A stretch of 64,000 nt of DNA from Seminavis robusta (taxonomy: Eukaryota > Bacillariophyta > Bacillariophyceae > Naviculales > Naviculaceae), in NCBI GenBank assembly GCA_903772945.1, contig CAICTM010000159.1, positions 1-64,000 on the forward strand, given 5' to 3'. Position 1 is the first letter of the stretch. Every line of letters starts with the position of its first letter. The notes below the pieces were generated by a model. The model was not told the DNA's origin. It saw nothing but the letters and a program-made list of their open reading frames with translations, and ran no database searches. The position numbers and the translations under genes were made by a program. Below, in pieces: positions 1-11,450 of this stretch.

Positions 1-2440
1 CGCAAAATGAAGAATTGGGATCAGGAATGAGCGGCTAGCCGGGCCATCGTAGCTGTGCTAGTGTGATCGCGGTCCGAGTCCCAGTCCGTATGGACCAATC
101 AGAGATCAACCACCAGCGACTATTGGCCTCGCAGCGAAACCAGAGCAGTGATGACAGACTGACTCGGATTAGCACGGTTGATGATCGAGGAGAAGTGCAA
201 CGGCGATTGGTGTGAAGAAGCAAAAGGCAAGATGAGTTCTGCAAGGTGATTCTGACGATGATTCGGGCGATGATGGCATTCCCGAATGAATCAGAGAAGC
301 CGTCAGGGGACAAACTCAGAGAATTGATGATACAATGGAGGAGATTCGGGCATAAGGACGACCAAAGCGTAAGAATAGGGTTCCTGACAGACTGAACTTC
401 CAGCAGCAGCAGCGAGGTGAAGACACGGACGAAAGAGCTATGTTCGTATGATCACCTCACGTATAGGCGGGATTGATCAAGAAGAGGACATTGTCGCCAG
501 GAAGGATGAGAGGACGGCTATCATAGCAAGCACTGCCTGCGCGACAAACAGTCGAGCGGCAGAACGAACCAATGGGTCCTGCGGAAGAGAGAAGTGTTCG
601 TGGAGTGATGATGAGTAGGAATGGGTTAGTGGCCCACAGTACGATCATGATGGAGTGTTGGAGACGACCGCGTTTCAACAAGGGAAGAGGTATGGGTCAG
701 CGAGTTACGGGACAGCAGATATTGTGCTGGGACAGAAGGATTGAAAGTATACTTTGGTGAGACGTGGGTGTACGACAGGGCCGCTATAGAATGCGCAAAA
801 TTGGCCATTAGCTAAATGAATCGAGGTTGCAATTTTGCTCCTGTGGTGATCCGGTAGCCCACGAGGTGAACTGCAGAAGGAAACAGGCCGGAAAGAGAGA
901 AACCCCAAGTTGACAAGCTTGGAATGGTTCTGCTGACGGAGAGCAAGCGATGACGGCGGCAGTCTGTCAAAGCCAGAATGGTGTTACCAGATGGGGAGAA
1001 CCGAGCAGAGGACAGTACCTTCGGGCGAAAGGCTGAGTTCGAAGAGTCGCGAACGGTATGCGCGCGCGTTGCTATGGGGAATTGATGGACGAGCGGGTGG
1101 CGTAGATGCACGATAGGCGACTACGTTGATGACTGACGAGCGTGGGGGGCGAAACGCATTAGTGGCAAGACCGAGAATGCCAGGGTTGCTATTCAGAAGA
1201 AGCCAGAACTGGTATTTATGAAGATACAAGGCGCGGTGGTGGATATGCTTGTGAGTATAGCACCAGACGTGTACAAGACCTTTGTGATGTTTGAACGATG
1301 ACAGAAAGTTCTCTACACTCAAGGGATGAAGGCAATCTATGGGGTGTTGGTCGCAGCGTTGCTCTGGTAACGCAAATTCCGAAAGGATTTAGAGAGCATC
1401 GGCTTTGTGTTTAATACATATGACCCATGTATTTGCAAACGAATGATTAACGGGAAGCAAAACACATTGGGATTCCACGTTGACGATCTGATGTCAGGTC
1501 ACGTGGATGCGAAAGTGAACGATGCTCTCTTGGAATGGCTCAACGAGATGTAAGGGTCTTTGGGGTGCCGTCAAGGTAACGAGGGCATATTCAGATTACC
1601 TCGGTATGACCGTAGATTCTCACAGCCCGGGAGTTAATGTGGCATGACGATAATGATGGGAGATGGTTGAGACTTTTCCATCAGTTTTGACCCGACGTGA
1701 CAGTATTCATCCAGCGGCAGGAAACTCATGTTCCATGCTTACAGGTGAAAATTGGACCAGAAACGTGCGGAGAATACCACACATTTACTTCAAGGGTTTG
1801 TTTCGTCTGTAAAGCGAGCACGCCCCGATATTCACCCTACATCGCGTGCTTTGCACGAGGGTACAGTCTCCGACTGAAAGCGATGGGAAGCTTTATTACG
1901 TATGCTACATTATTTTGACAGCACGCGTACGACAAACTTATCCTTTCTGCCGATAACTTGAATGTGATCAAGTGGTACGTTGATGCACTTTTGCTGTTCA
2001 CCCTGATTCCGTTCCCACACAGGTGCGGTTGCTACTCTTGGACAAGGTGGTATTATTACCATGTCGAAGAAGCAGAAGTCAATTCGAGGAGCAGCACCGA
2101 AGCATGGTTGGTTGGTGCCGATGATACCGTCCAACAACTGTTGTGGACACGTTTGTTATGGAGTCTCAGGGTTACGCTGATATCGTCCTCAAACAAGACA
2201 AAAAGTCGACGATCCAATTGGAAAACAACGGCAAGGACAGTTCTACAAGTCGTATGTACGCGAGCTTTGAATATTCGTTATTTTTTCCTTACCGACCAGA
2301 TACAACAGGGTAATCTTGTGGTCGAGTATTGTCCTACGGACAAAATGATAGGAGATTTTATGTCGAAGCCATTGCAAGGAGCCGCCTTCAAAAAATTCCG
2401 TGATCAGATTATGGGATATGCTCCTCCATCCGATTTTTAG
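1..2440 (+). pseudogene. Degenerate Ty1/copia-type pol (integrase-to-RNase H part), truncated by window edge
   Basis: A copia polyprotein can be followed in pieces across all three forward frames, interrupted by many stops and frameshifts. The best stretch, about 1,170-1,560, reads through a reverse transcriptase core. It includes a GFHVDDLM segment, where VDD is the catalytic motif, then a glycine-containing loop and a YLGMTVDS stretch. The last 200 bases read as the C-terminal RNase H end, with the pattern IRYFFLTDQI, then YCPTDKMIGDFMSKPLQG, typical of copia elements. A piece near 365-420 reads RVPDRLNF, usual just before the RT. The 5' part and 5' LTR lie outside the window. It must be inactive because no frame is open for more than about 160 residues. 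Family assignment to copia is confident; exact boundaries of lost segments are not. Confidence 0.85.
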
Positions 2441-2457
2441 GGATGGAGGCAGGAGTG

Positions 2458-2590
2458 TGTTGAGTCATGAGTATCCGGGACTGAAATTCGAAATTGACTG
2501 GACCACCAAAGCGATTCCTCACTTTTCTTTTTAGACTGACTTTAAAATAGCTCACCATGGCCAAACAGTCTCTCTAGTGTTTAATCAACA
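2458..2590 (+). repeat. Probable 3' LTR of the copia relic
   Basis: Immediately after the pol stop there is a purine-rich tract (about 2,440-2,457, GGGATGGAGGCAGGAG), as expected for a polypurine tract. The next sequence starts TGTTGA and a stretch 133 bases later ends TCAACA, the inverted TG...CA pair that bounds LTRs. The piggyBac-like coding sequence resumes right after. The length is short for an LTR, so internal deletion is possible. The matching 5' LTR is outside the window and could not be compared. Confidence 0.6.
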
Positions 2591-2595
2591 CTTAC

Positions 2596-4039
2596 GTCAA
2601 AAGGAAGCCAAAGCCTCTCGGCACTGAGTTCAAAATGGCTGCTTGCTCCAAAACCAAGATGAGCCTTTTCCTTGAAACTCAGTGGACTGTGCCTGAGATG
2701 AGGGATGCTGAGTTCCATCGACAGGTTGGCGCGACTGCAGCTTGCACTCTCCGTTGTATCATTGGTGGAATACACACTGGACAAGCAACATCGACCCGCA
2801 AGAACTCACTCGAAACAGGCCGCAAGCATCTTGTGCTTGCAGACTCTTGGTTTGGCAGTGTGAAGGTTGCAGAAAATCGTAAGCTGTTGTGGCCAGTCAA
2901 AGATCAAACAGTGGTCGCGTTGAGTCTTATATCATTGATAGAGAGAGAGGAGAGAATCCAGACGCACCAGAGATCATTGCCACTGTTATTGCGAATTATG
3001 GGTGGTTTCCTTTGCGGCAACTGGAGAAGACAATGGCCAGTTTCCCCGCTGGATCTCACCTTGTTATGGAGTGTACCACACCAGGCACTAACATCAAGCT
3101 GAAGGCGATTGGCCACATTTGGAATTCGAAGTCCGTGAAATGCTTTGTCATGACTGCCAATGCTTCCTCTACCTTTCCGTCGCAAAAGCCCCACATTGCA
3201 AAATTCACTGACAAGTGGCAGAACGTTTGCCAGAGGAAGGTTCCACGACCAGAGGCCATCTCACTCTATTTCAACAACAGCAACGTCATTGACATGCACA
3301 ACCATGCAAGGCAGCACACGCTTGGTTTAGAAAAATATTGGAGGACTCCCAATCCTTGGATGCGCACACAGTTCACGGTTATAGGAATAGCGAGTTCACT
3401 ACCATTGCCCTCATTTCAAAGATCTGTCGGTGGAAGAGTTTGCTGACTACCTTGCTTACGATTGCATCCACAATCCATTCAGCCACGACGCAACAAGTCA
3501 TAATCCTCGGAATTACCTCGCTCCCGATGCGACGACCGAAAGTAAGTCCAAGATCTGTTGTTGCTACCTTTTGTTGTTCGGAGCTTAACGTTCTGCGTCG
3601 TCTCTAGAGAGATCAAATACATGGATGGACCAAGCTGCTGCAACAGTGGAAGGCTTGACATTGAACTGCGGCGCACCAACCAACCCTTCCCCTCTTTCTT
3701 TTGCTTCCTTGGGTGGTTTCTTCACTGGAGCGTCGACTGCGAGCAGTGGCAACGTTTTCCACCATGATGCTGTTAAGAGTCGATTCCCAAGGAGGCTGTG
3801 TTGTCTGTGGATCTGGCACGCGGAACGAATGTAGCCACCCTGACTGCTTGGCATGGGGCATGGGGCACGGGGCACACAAGCTTATTCAAGGTGTTGCTAT
3901 CTGCAGTTCAATGTGTCCAGCACGAAAGAACTTGGACCGTTATGGTGGTGCCAACAACACAAGAAGGTGCATTGCCATCCACCGTGAAGAGTATTTAGAG
4001 CGACAGAAGAAAAAGGCTCAGCATACAGCTCAATATTGA
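2596..4039 (+). pseudogene. piggyBac-like transposase relic (DDE_Tnp_1_7 type), 5' part displaced by the copia insertion
   Basis: Pieces in three frames spell a piggyBac-family transposase. The frame starting near 2,596 gives a KPKPLGTEFK segment and then LADSWFGSVKVAE, the D-containing strand region of the catalytic core. After a frameshift near 2,890-2,990 the reading continues through SHLVMECTTPG, KCFVMTANA, RPEAISLYFNNSNVIDMHNHARQ and EKYWRT. A further shift near 3,400 leads to EEFADYLAYDCIHNPFS. An apparent intron (GTAAGT...CTCTAG, 3,541-3,607) follows. The end, about 3,798-4,039, holds a cysteine-rich domain (CVVCGS, then CSHPDC, CSSMC and RRCIAIH), as piggyBac proteins carry for DNA-end binding. 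At least two frameshifts make it a pseudogene. The N-terminal half should lie left of the window, beyond the copia insertion. Confidence 0.85.
3541..3607 (+). other. Putative intron in the piggyBac relic
   Basis: GTAAGT at the start and CTCTAG at the end bound 67 bases that interrupt the conserved reading between the catalytic part and the cysteine-rich C-terminal domain. The flanks join in phase. Confidence 0.5.
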
Positions 4040-5551
4040 GAGGCGACCATGGCGTCATCGTGTCGGAAGCAACTTTCATGGAGGCAAGTTATTTGTCTCG
4101 GTCTTTGATATCCAGCAAATTCCGAGTTTTCAGGTGAAGAAGAGAACAACAAACAACAACAACTTTCGACCGAGACGGTCTATATGCTTGTAAAGGAGAT
4201 GCTATAGCTGGTATTGTTATCCCACTTGCTCTTTTGATCCAAACAAGCCTCTAGGAACACTCACCGACGTCTCTTACAAGCTGCAGACAACAGACCACAA
4301 ACGAGGACTTTCGTCCACAAATCTCGTCCACAAATCTGTGGACGACTTTCCTGTCCACACACAACTGCGAGGCACTAGCCAACTGTTAGACCTGGACCTT
4401 CGTTCCCATCACAACCAAGTGAGGTTGCCAATCCACAACTGAGGCGAGGTTGCTTCAGTGGAGCCGAGGTGGAAAACAAATTTTTATCCACGGGTTAGGA
4501 ATCCAGGAAGTCCGAGCTCGGCTTGACTTCGGCGAAACCACTGCTTCTTTTCTTACATTCTGCTTTAGAATAGTCTACAGTAACATGTATTGATATATAT
4601 CAACCTGCCCTACATGTAGTAGTAGTGCGAGCTACCGTATGAGCCCAGAGCCCAGTGGTTCACTGAACCGATGAATACACATTTGCCTTTACGTGTAAGT
4701 TCGCGGAGAACATCTACTCTCGTACCGTACGGTAGATGGTAGTAGTCAATAGGAGGAAGCTGCTTCTTTTATTTTGTTTTCCACGGCTACGAACGCGTAC
4801 AGTCGTATACTCAATGTCGCTACTGTAGAAGGTTCGTTTTTGAGGAGGATGGAGCCGGCGACTGGCGACAAAGATTCAACACAAGTGGGGCTTCATCACA
4901 GTTCCAAGATAGTTTGCTTTATTGAGTGTGTATAAGCAGTTGGAAGCGGAAGCGGAAGCGGAAGCTGCCGCGGCATCCAAGGGGGCGGGGAACCGTTGTC
5001 TACAGCGAGCCGAAGGAAGGGACTACTATCATACAAGAGGAGCCAGACAAGGAAGTAGCCAGTCGCCGCAAGCAACTTTTTGGAAATTTCACTGTGGAAT
5101 GGTTTGTGTCTCCAGCTGGGCTGGGATGCGGTATCGGGATACCTCTCAGTTTACTCGTTGTATCATGCTTTGCGTGTTGTCGCTCACTGGTTGGCTTGCT
5201 ACCGCCCTTTCTTGCTTTGCATCTGTGACCGAAGTACAGTAAGCAAAGCCAACCTTCGTTGGGGCCTCCAGCAACCAGTACCAAAGACTAGCCAAAGTTA
5301 CTGTTTGGTGCAAACATTGCACTTGCAGATAGACTAGATAGCCAATCGTCGAGATAGATTCACAGCACAGTAGGCAAACCGGCAGCTCAGGCCTCCTGAA
5401 CACTGGTGATCCGGAGGAAGGATGTGCCAGAAGTCATGCCTGCATGTTCGCAGAGAAAGTGCTACAGTACATCCAACTCGCTCCCAGGACTTTGACATCA
5501 TCGTACATCGTATGGCATACAGTAAGTTTTCAAAATAAATATGGCCAGTGA
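4040..5551. other. Intergenic, no supported gene
   Basis: No convincing coding sequence. It holds a near-perfect palindrome at about 4,324-4,345 (arms TCGTCCACA / TGTGGACGA) and a GGAAGC hexamer microsatellite near 4,940-4,970. Overlapping short open frames at 4,922-5,242 are hydrophobic but match nothing I recognise. Part may be the right end of the piggyBac element. Confidence 0.5.
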
Positions 5552-6549
5552 GGCCGCTCTCTACCCAAGCGACTAAAGTAGCGACTAAGCCATATTTCGT
5601 AGTTTAGTCGATAGTTTAGTCTCTGAGGGTGGTGTCTACCCAAGCGACTAAACGTCCCACGGACTAAAGGCTTTAGTCATTATGTTCGCTCACCGACTAA
5701 CGGAGGCTGGTTAGTCGGTGAGCGAACATAACGACTAAAGCTCTTTAAGAACTCTTTAAGAACAGCACTTTAAAAAAAGAACAGCACTTTGAAAAAAGAA
5801 CAGCACCCTCATTGCACAGCCTCACTATCAGAGCATCGCGACAGAGCTGATAGAGTAGAGGTGCAACGATCGAACGATCAAAGAGGAGTATCGGATCGAA
5901 CGACCGAAGAGGAGTATCGGCTGATAGTAGAGGTGCGATCGAACGATCGAACGATCGAACGATCGAACGATCGAAGAGAGTATCAGCCGCACCTCTATCG
6001 CACTTATTACCCTTTATCAAGCCGACAGTCTTCGGTTGAGAATAGAAAGCCATCCCTCATTGCAGAGTATGGAGTGCGGGATGGCTTTCATTTCTCGGCC
6101 TTTGACTGAATGATAGTAGAGGTGCAAACGATCGAACGATCGAACGGCCGATAGTAGAGGTGCAAACGATCCAACGTTTTGAGTCTTGTTAACTCGAAGT
6201 CTTGTTAACTCGAAAAAGTAATCACTTCTATTAAGTCTTTGTTTAAGTCCTTTAAATCCACCATGCTGATAGAATATTGGTAGCCCACCAAGTGATCACT
6301 TTTGTTAAATCTTTTTTGAGTCCTTTAAGTCCAGTACTGTTCCCATGAATTGTTTAGTCAATTTGTTTAGTCCCGGCTGGGTAGACAGGTCCAAATGACT
6401 AAAGAACTGACTAAATTGTTTAGTCCGAGATTTAGTCATCTGCTGGTAGACACCACCATTACTAAAGGATAATGACTAAATCTTGAACTAAACAACCACC
6501 TAAAGGATTCCTTTAGTCGCTACTTTAGTCCCTCCGGTAGAGAGCGGCC
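5552..6549. mobile_element. MITE-like non-autonomous DNA transposon, 998 bp, with TGA target duplication
   Basis: The ends are inverted repeats beginning GGCCGCTCTCTACC on each side and continuing into GACTAAAGTAGCGACTAA. The element is flanked by the same trinucleotide TGA (5,549-5,551 and 6,550-6,552). Both subterminal regions are crowded with GACTAAA / TTTAGTC words, and an inner inverted pair containing GGTGGTGTCTACC lies near 5,629 and 6,450. The centre holds GATCGAAC octamer repeats (about 5,865-5,980 and again near 6,130). No transposase is encoded. A 3-bp duplication is compatible with PIF/Harbinger-type mobilisation, but the source family is not established. Confidence 0.8.
5671..5740. 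repeat. 31-bp-arm hairpin inside the MITE
   Basis: Arms at 5,671-5,701 and 5,710-5,740 are complementary at 30 of 31 positions with an 8-base loop (GGAGGCTG). The arms contain TTAGTCGGTGAGCGAACATA on the right side. Such a long perfect stem could be a nested smaller palindromic insertion or a subterminal transposase-binding palindrome. Confidence 0.85.
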
Positions 6550-6552
6550 TGA

Positions 6553-7433
6553 GAGCTTTTTTTATCACTGACAGGCTCACCGACACGACCCTTCTCAAGT
6601 TATTAATTAAAAGCCCGCGCCAATAGCCGTAAATCACTGAACCTCAATCTGGAACTATAAAAGCGCGATCGCGCCATAGCCCATGGCATAGTGACAAAGT
6701 GTATTTCGGGGAACTTTTGCAGAAGGCTTGAAGCAGGCGAACGCAAGAACACAATACGAGTACTAATAAGTTGAGACTGAAAAGTTAGAAGCATTCTTGG
6801 TGGGCAATACTAACAAAATAACTCATCTTCAGTGACCGTGACACCAGTTAGTCTGTTGAAGCACAGACCTTATCTCTAAAACCTATCAGCCCTTCGGGCT
6901 ATTGGCTTCTTCAGCCTTCTTCAAATGGTTGATGGACGATGGCTTCTTGGTTCTCGGCTTCTTCCATTTCCGCTTCCCGAAGTCTTTGAAAGAATCTCCA
7001 ACCCACGGTTACTCCGAACGAACTCCCAATCAAATCAGGCGATTTGCCGACCCTGAAGCCTCTCTACGTAAGGCCAGCAGCATTGTACCTGTTTCTTTTG
7101 ATGACCCAAACTCCGTCACTTCAATTACTGACCTACGGCAATAAAGCAGCCAATCAAATTGCGTTGCTTTGATGCCAGTTGAAGGGGGGCAATTACGTCA
7201 ATTATTCGAAAGAAGGGTTTTCGCGTTCAAATCTACACAACTTGGTAGTGCTTCTTTTTCTAAAACGAGATTCTGTTGGAGGAGCTTGCAACGGCATAGC
7301 AGAGGAACCATTATCACAAAGCAAAAGCATTCCACCACCGTCATCCTTCATTCACCTCATAATCTGACAACTCATCAACTTTCATCCACAACCACATCCA
7401 ATCCAATCGAAATAGCAACACCAGACCAGAATA
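6553..7433. other. Intergenic / upstream region of the first bZIP gene
   Basis: No supported gene. Short open frames at 6,902-7,144 and 7,169-7,495 lack recognisable domains, and the latter overlaps the true start of the bZIP gene in another frame. The last 100 bases are rich in CAA/CCA and AT, consistent with a 5' untranslated leader. Confidence 0.4.
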
Positions 7434-9153
7434 ATGACAGTCCAAGTGCTTCCCACCATGATTTCCTCTGGAGTAGCTCCTGCTCCTCTTGCTGAAAGTG
7501 AAAACGTTCCTCAAGTCTCCGGTTTGCTCGATGGAGATCTTGGTGCCGATGAGCTCAACGGTAAGCCTTCCCGACGATGAACGATGTTGGTCATTACTTT
7601 CCCAATGTTGGTCATCGCGATTTTATCAATCCCTTCACATTGCCCTTTCCAGTACAACTAACTAACTAACTCAATGCTACCCTTACTCTACATATGCAGA
7701 GATCCCCTCTCTCCTCTTGGATGATTGCCAGTTCGAACCCGATATGTCAGAGGTGGTATCCCTTCTCAGTGAACAGCACCCTGCCACCCAGATCGCTTTG
7801 ACTGCTTCTGCCATTGATGGAGCTCTTGGCTGCTTCGAATTCCTACCTGAACAGGTCGAGTCAGCTCCAGCAGCCTCCATTGCTACCCAAGAGATAACCG
7901 TCCAGCCAACCACTGTGTCTGTTACGGGTACGGATTTTGCGAGTATAGTTTCGGACGATTCCGGCATGATTTCCGACGATTCCGACGACTCGGGTGATTC
8001 GGCAAATCCTGGCAAAAGGCGTTCTGTCAACAAGAAGAACAGTCAGGCGAGTAAGAAGCGCCGCATTGATGCCCAATCTTCCCCTGTGGCAAGCCCCCGC
8101 TTGACTTCTGTTGCACCACTTGCCGTGGTCTCTCCCATTTTGTCGTCGTTGTCTGGGATGGAACAGGCCATGCTTGCTGATCCCACACAAGAAAATTCCC
8201 TCGTAGAAATTCCAGAGCTTCCTGATTGCAACACCGCAACGGATGTCAACAACAAGGTTCAACCCTTATTGCCTCGTCCTCTTGAAGCTAAGAGTGCACC
8301 TCTCGAAGAAGTTACCTCCGCGCCATCACCTCCATCTTCCAAACGAGCGCCTCTCAAGGTGGACCCGCTGGGTCCAGTCAATGTTAGCTCGGAACACATT
8401 CAGATGCTGACCAGTGAAAGTGGCCCTGCCGAATGTGCCAAAGTCATCACCTGCAATCTCCCCAGCTCAGGCGGTCGCTCCGGCAAGCAGCAAATGACAG
8501 CTGCTGAGAGAGCCCAAGCAAGTCGCGACAGAAACCGAGAGCATGCAAGGAACACTCGCCTCCGCAAAAAGGCATATGTGGAAGAACTCAAGCGCACTCT
8601 GATGGCTCTCGCGGAACAAAGGGATGCTGATCTATTGCGTCAAGAGCAAGCAACCAAAATAAAAGAGGAACAACGTAAAGTGAGAATGTTGGTGCTACAA
8701 GAGTTTTTGAAGATGCATGGCGGCAACAGTCAGGATTTTGGTCGCTGGGCTGCGATCTTGATGCCATCTTTCTCTTTGCGCACTCCCACTATCAGCAATA
8801 TCGACGAAACAGTCCTCGACAAGACTTTGATCGGAGTCAACCAAGTTGTGGACAATTCGAGGTGCTTTTCTGGATTCCTGCAAACACTTGGTAGTGTCAA
8901 TGCTTCTTCCATCGTGACAGTGCACTTTGACACCACTGGAAGCACCCTCATAATGGACGGTAGCACTGCAGTCTTGGACTGGGAAGCCATGACTGTTGGA
9001 GCTGTGAACAACGGCGCCAAAGAGGAAGTCAGATTCCATGGCAACATCAAGGCTGAATTCGATCCTGAGTCCAACAAAGTCGTCTCTGCTGTGATGCTCT
9101 TCGACATGGGAGGTATCCTTTCTCAGAAGAATTGGTTTGCTTCTTCTCATTGA
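7434..9153 (+). CDS. bZIP transcription factor with C-terminal conserved domain (two exons)
   Basis: Exons 7,434-7,560 and 7,700-9,153 encode about 526 residues. The intron 7,561-7,699 has a GTAAGC start and TGCAG end and is phase 1 (codon G|AG). The start ATG at 7,434 opens MTVQVLPTM and is followed at once by the coding exon. The middle of the protein has a basic region, RDRNREHARNTRLRKKAYVE, followed by a leucine/alanine heptad helix, the layout of a bZIP domain. The preceding 250 residues are acidic and serine/proline rich, as in activation regions. The last 150 residues contain a folded-looking part ending FHGNIKAEFDPESNK and LFDMGGIL, shared with the neighbouring gene. It should act in the nucleus as a dimer; its targets are unknown. 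Confidence 0.85.
7561..7699 (+). other. Intron in first bZIP gene
   Basis: GTAAGC...ATGCAG. The joined product reads DELN-E-IPSLLLDDC, and the same position and phase is seen in the convergent paralog. Confidence 0.8.
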
Positions 9154-9542
9154 TCCACTAAGTCTGAGTCCCCTTCCCTTACTACTTCTTCCCGTTGGCG
9201 GCCACATCTGATACTCTGCAAGCACATTTTTCGAGTTGGAGCAGTGAGCAAACATGCTCCTGTTGTATGTCATCATTTATAGCTAAATCTCTTCTACCGA
9301 TACCTTCTAAAATTCATCTTACTTCCACTGAACTCCCCACTAGTAACCAACAATGAGGGCAGCCACTGTCCAAAAGCTCGATGGAACTAATAGTCTAGCT
9401 TCTACATCTCATTCCAGGAGAATCGTTTGGGTTGGAAGCGGTGGATGGATCAACGAAGAATAATCCTATCGAGAGTGTCAAAGAATTGTTGAATAAGAAT
9501 CAGGATACTACTTTCAATATACTTGGACAAACCAACGAGGCT

Positions 9543-11450
9543 TTACTTCTGATTAAGCTGGTACAGCATGTTTCCAGTGTCACACAGTAGATGAAGTGAA
9601 AGAATCTTGTTCGTTGCCTCGTTGAAGCGGGCCCGCAGCGTCCCTGCAAAGTTGAGCTCTCTTGGAAGCCCCTGGGAGAGGAGAAAGATGGGTTTCTGTG
9701 AGTTAACTGCATGATTTGGGAAGGGCTGTTTTCGAACAGTGCAACAATGCCTGCTTACCAAAGTAGACATGGCACCATGAGTAGTTCCCTTCCATTGTAC
9801 TGTGCATGTGCAGCCTTCCATCACCATAGAGCTTTGGTCACACTGGTATGCTACATCAATGGAACTCTGGTTGCTCCATGGATGAGGGGCCTGCAAGCTT
9901 GCATCACCTCGCTGCAGGACGGTCATCAACTGGCAAGCTTCATTGGGATCCAACATGACAGAACTCAAACCTTCAAGAACGGTCTCATGATATTTCTCTG
10001 GGTTGACCAGACTTGGACGACTAAGCGTGACATATTCATCCAAGATAGCCGCCCACGAACCAGCTGCCTGGTTGGTGGATGCAGTGATACCTTCAGCGGT
10101 GACACCTCCTCGGAGCCGTAGGAATGCCTCAATAACCTGAAATCGGATCTGTCGATTTTGTTGCTTTTGCTGAGCTTTGACGCGGATTTCATTCAATCTG
10201 GTATCCCTTTCCTCGACCAAATTGATGATAGTTTCTTTCAACGTCTCTTCGAATGCTTTCTTTCGAAGCCGAGTGTTCTTGGCATGTTGCTTGTTCCGAT
10301 TTCGATGATTCTCTGAAGCCTCTTCTTTGGACATGTCTCTTCGCCTAGTGTAGCGTCGTTTCTGCTTCGTTGGGGTATCAGATGGTGGTTGCGAAGCTTT
10401 CGGGATCACGTTCACGGTGGGTGCTGCGATCCCTTTCAATGCATTCGAGGAAAGAAGAGCATTGGTGGCAGGGATGGTGGCATTCAGTGGTTGCGGAGCC
10501 AAAGAATCAGCCTTTGGATGTGAGCCCGACAAACTTGGTTCGGTCAGGGGCCCCGATGGATTTCTAGATGTCTCTGCCGTTCCTTTGGGAGCAATTGGTG
10601 TTGGCGGCTTCACTCGCTTTGGAGTCGGCGGCAAAACTGGCGTAGTCAGACAAGGCCTCGGGGCAATGGGAGCTGGGATAATTGGAAAGTTGATTGTTCT
10701 TCCAAACAACTGAGCACTACCATCTAGCGGTAGCGGCACCTGTTCCATATGCTGTTCAGCGTTACTTTGGCAAGGATTGGCACTGCCATTGCCTACGTGC
10801 CGTCTCTTTGCTGGAGGTGGCGGCAAGGAGAGCGAAACATCAGGCCCAAAAGATGATGTTTCAACAGGTCTCTTGTTGTCACTCCAGTTCTGGTCCTTAA
10901 TTTCCATTTGTTGCTGGTGTGTTCGTGGGCTTGTCCCTGAATCCCCGGAGCAGATGCTTTCGGTCAGAACAGCAACGGTCTTCTCGACAGCTCCTGAAGA
11001 AGAAACAGAACAGGTGTTCTCTGGAACTACCGGTACGCTGTGGCGGGAGTTCATATCGGCCATGCTCTTCTCATCTTGCAAAGCCAAAGAAGAACCCACA
11101 AGGGCTAACTGAGAGCTCACCAATGAAGCATTGTGATCTGGCGTCATCAGGTTGGTTTCGGGAAGAAACAAATCATGCAGTTCTATCCAATCGAAAGCGG
11201 CAAACAAAGTCAAATAGAACTTTGGGTTAGGAAAAGAGTGGACGGTACCGCGCCACCAGCAGCTCTGAGCTTTCGACATACCGTGAAGTTCATCGTCACA
11301 AAGGTCGCCATGGAGGAGTTTTGCGAATCTAGCCGTAGCATCAGCTGCTGTCCACTCGAAAATCGGATATTTGGCATCGTTGCCTCCAGTTGCTTTGTCC
11401 ATACTGGTAGAACCAGGATAGGGCACTTCCAGTGTATCTGAAGACGACAT
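9543..11450 (-). CDS. bZIP transcription factor, paralog of the upstream gene, convergent
   Basis: The whole strand 9,543-11,450 is open (635 codons), but two introns are likely: 11,183-11,281 (GTATGT...GGATAG) and 9,672-9,758 (GTAAGC...TCCCAG). Both are multiples of three without stops, so the open frame hides them. Removing them gives about 573 residues and improves the match to the neighbouring bZIP. The first intron then has the same position and phase 1 (DDELH-E-LHDLFLPE). The basic region ENHRNRNKQHAKNTRLRKKAFEE is followed by a long charged helix. The N-terminal half is proline/serine rich. The C-terminal block (FAGTLRARFNEATNK, LLCDTGNML) parallels the paralog. Its 3' end faces that of the other gene across about 390 bases, suggesting an inverted duplication. 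Confidence 0.85.
   Translation of the reverse strand: MSSSDTLEVPYPGSTSMDKATGGNDAKYPIFEWTAADATARFAKLLHGDLCDDELHGMSKAQSCWWRGTVHSFPNPKFYLTLFAAFDWIELHDLFLPETNLMTPDHNASLVSSQLALVGSSLALQDEKSMADMNSRHSVPVVPENTCSVSSSGAVEKTVAVLTESICSGDSGTSPRTHQQQMEIKDQNWSDNKRPVETSSFGPDVSLSLPPPPAKRRHVGNGSANPCQSNAEQHMEQVPLPLDGSAQLFGRTINFPIIPAPIAPRPCLTTPVLPPTPKRVKPPTPIAPKGTAETSRNPSGPLTEPSLSGSHPKADSLAPQPLNATIPATNALLSSNALKGIAAPTVNVIPKASQPPSDTPTKQKRRYTRRRDMSKEEASENHRNRNKQHAKNTRLRKKAFEETLKETIINLVEERDTRLNEIRVKAQQKQQNRQIRFQVIEAFLRLRGGVTAEGITASTNQAAGSWAAILDEYVTLSRPSLVNPEKYHETVLEGLSSVMLDPNEACQLMTVLQRGDASLQAPHPWSNQSSIDVAYQCDQSSMVMEGCTCTVQWKGTTHGAMSTLVSRHCCTVRKQPFPNHAVNSQKPIFLLSQGLPRELNFAGTLRARFNEATNKILSLHLLCDTGNMLYQLNQK

Noticed and set aside
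5745-6109. Two opposite ORFs of about 100 aa in the MITE
   Set aside because: Both are translations of the GATCGAAC repeat (RSND/RSFD repeats).
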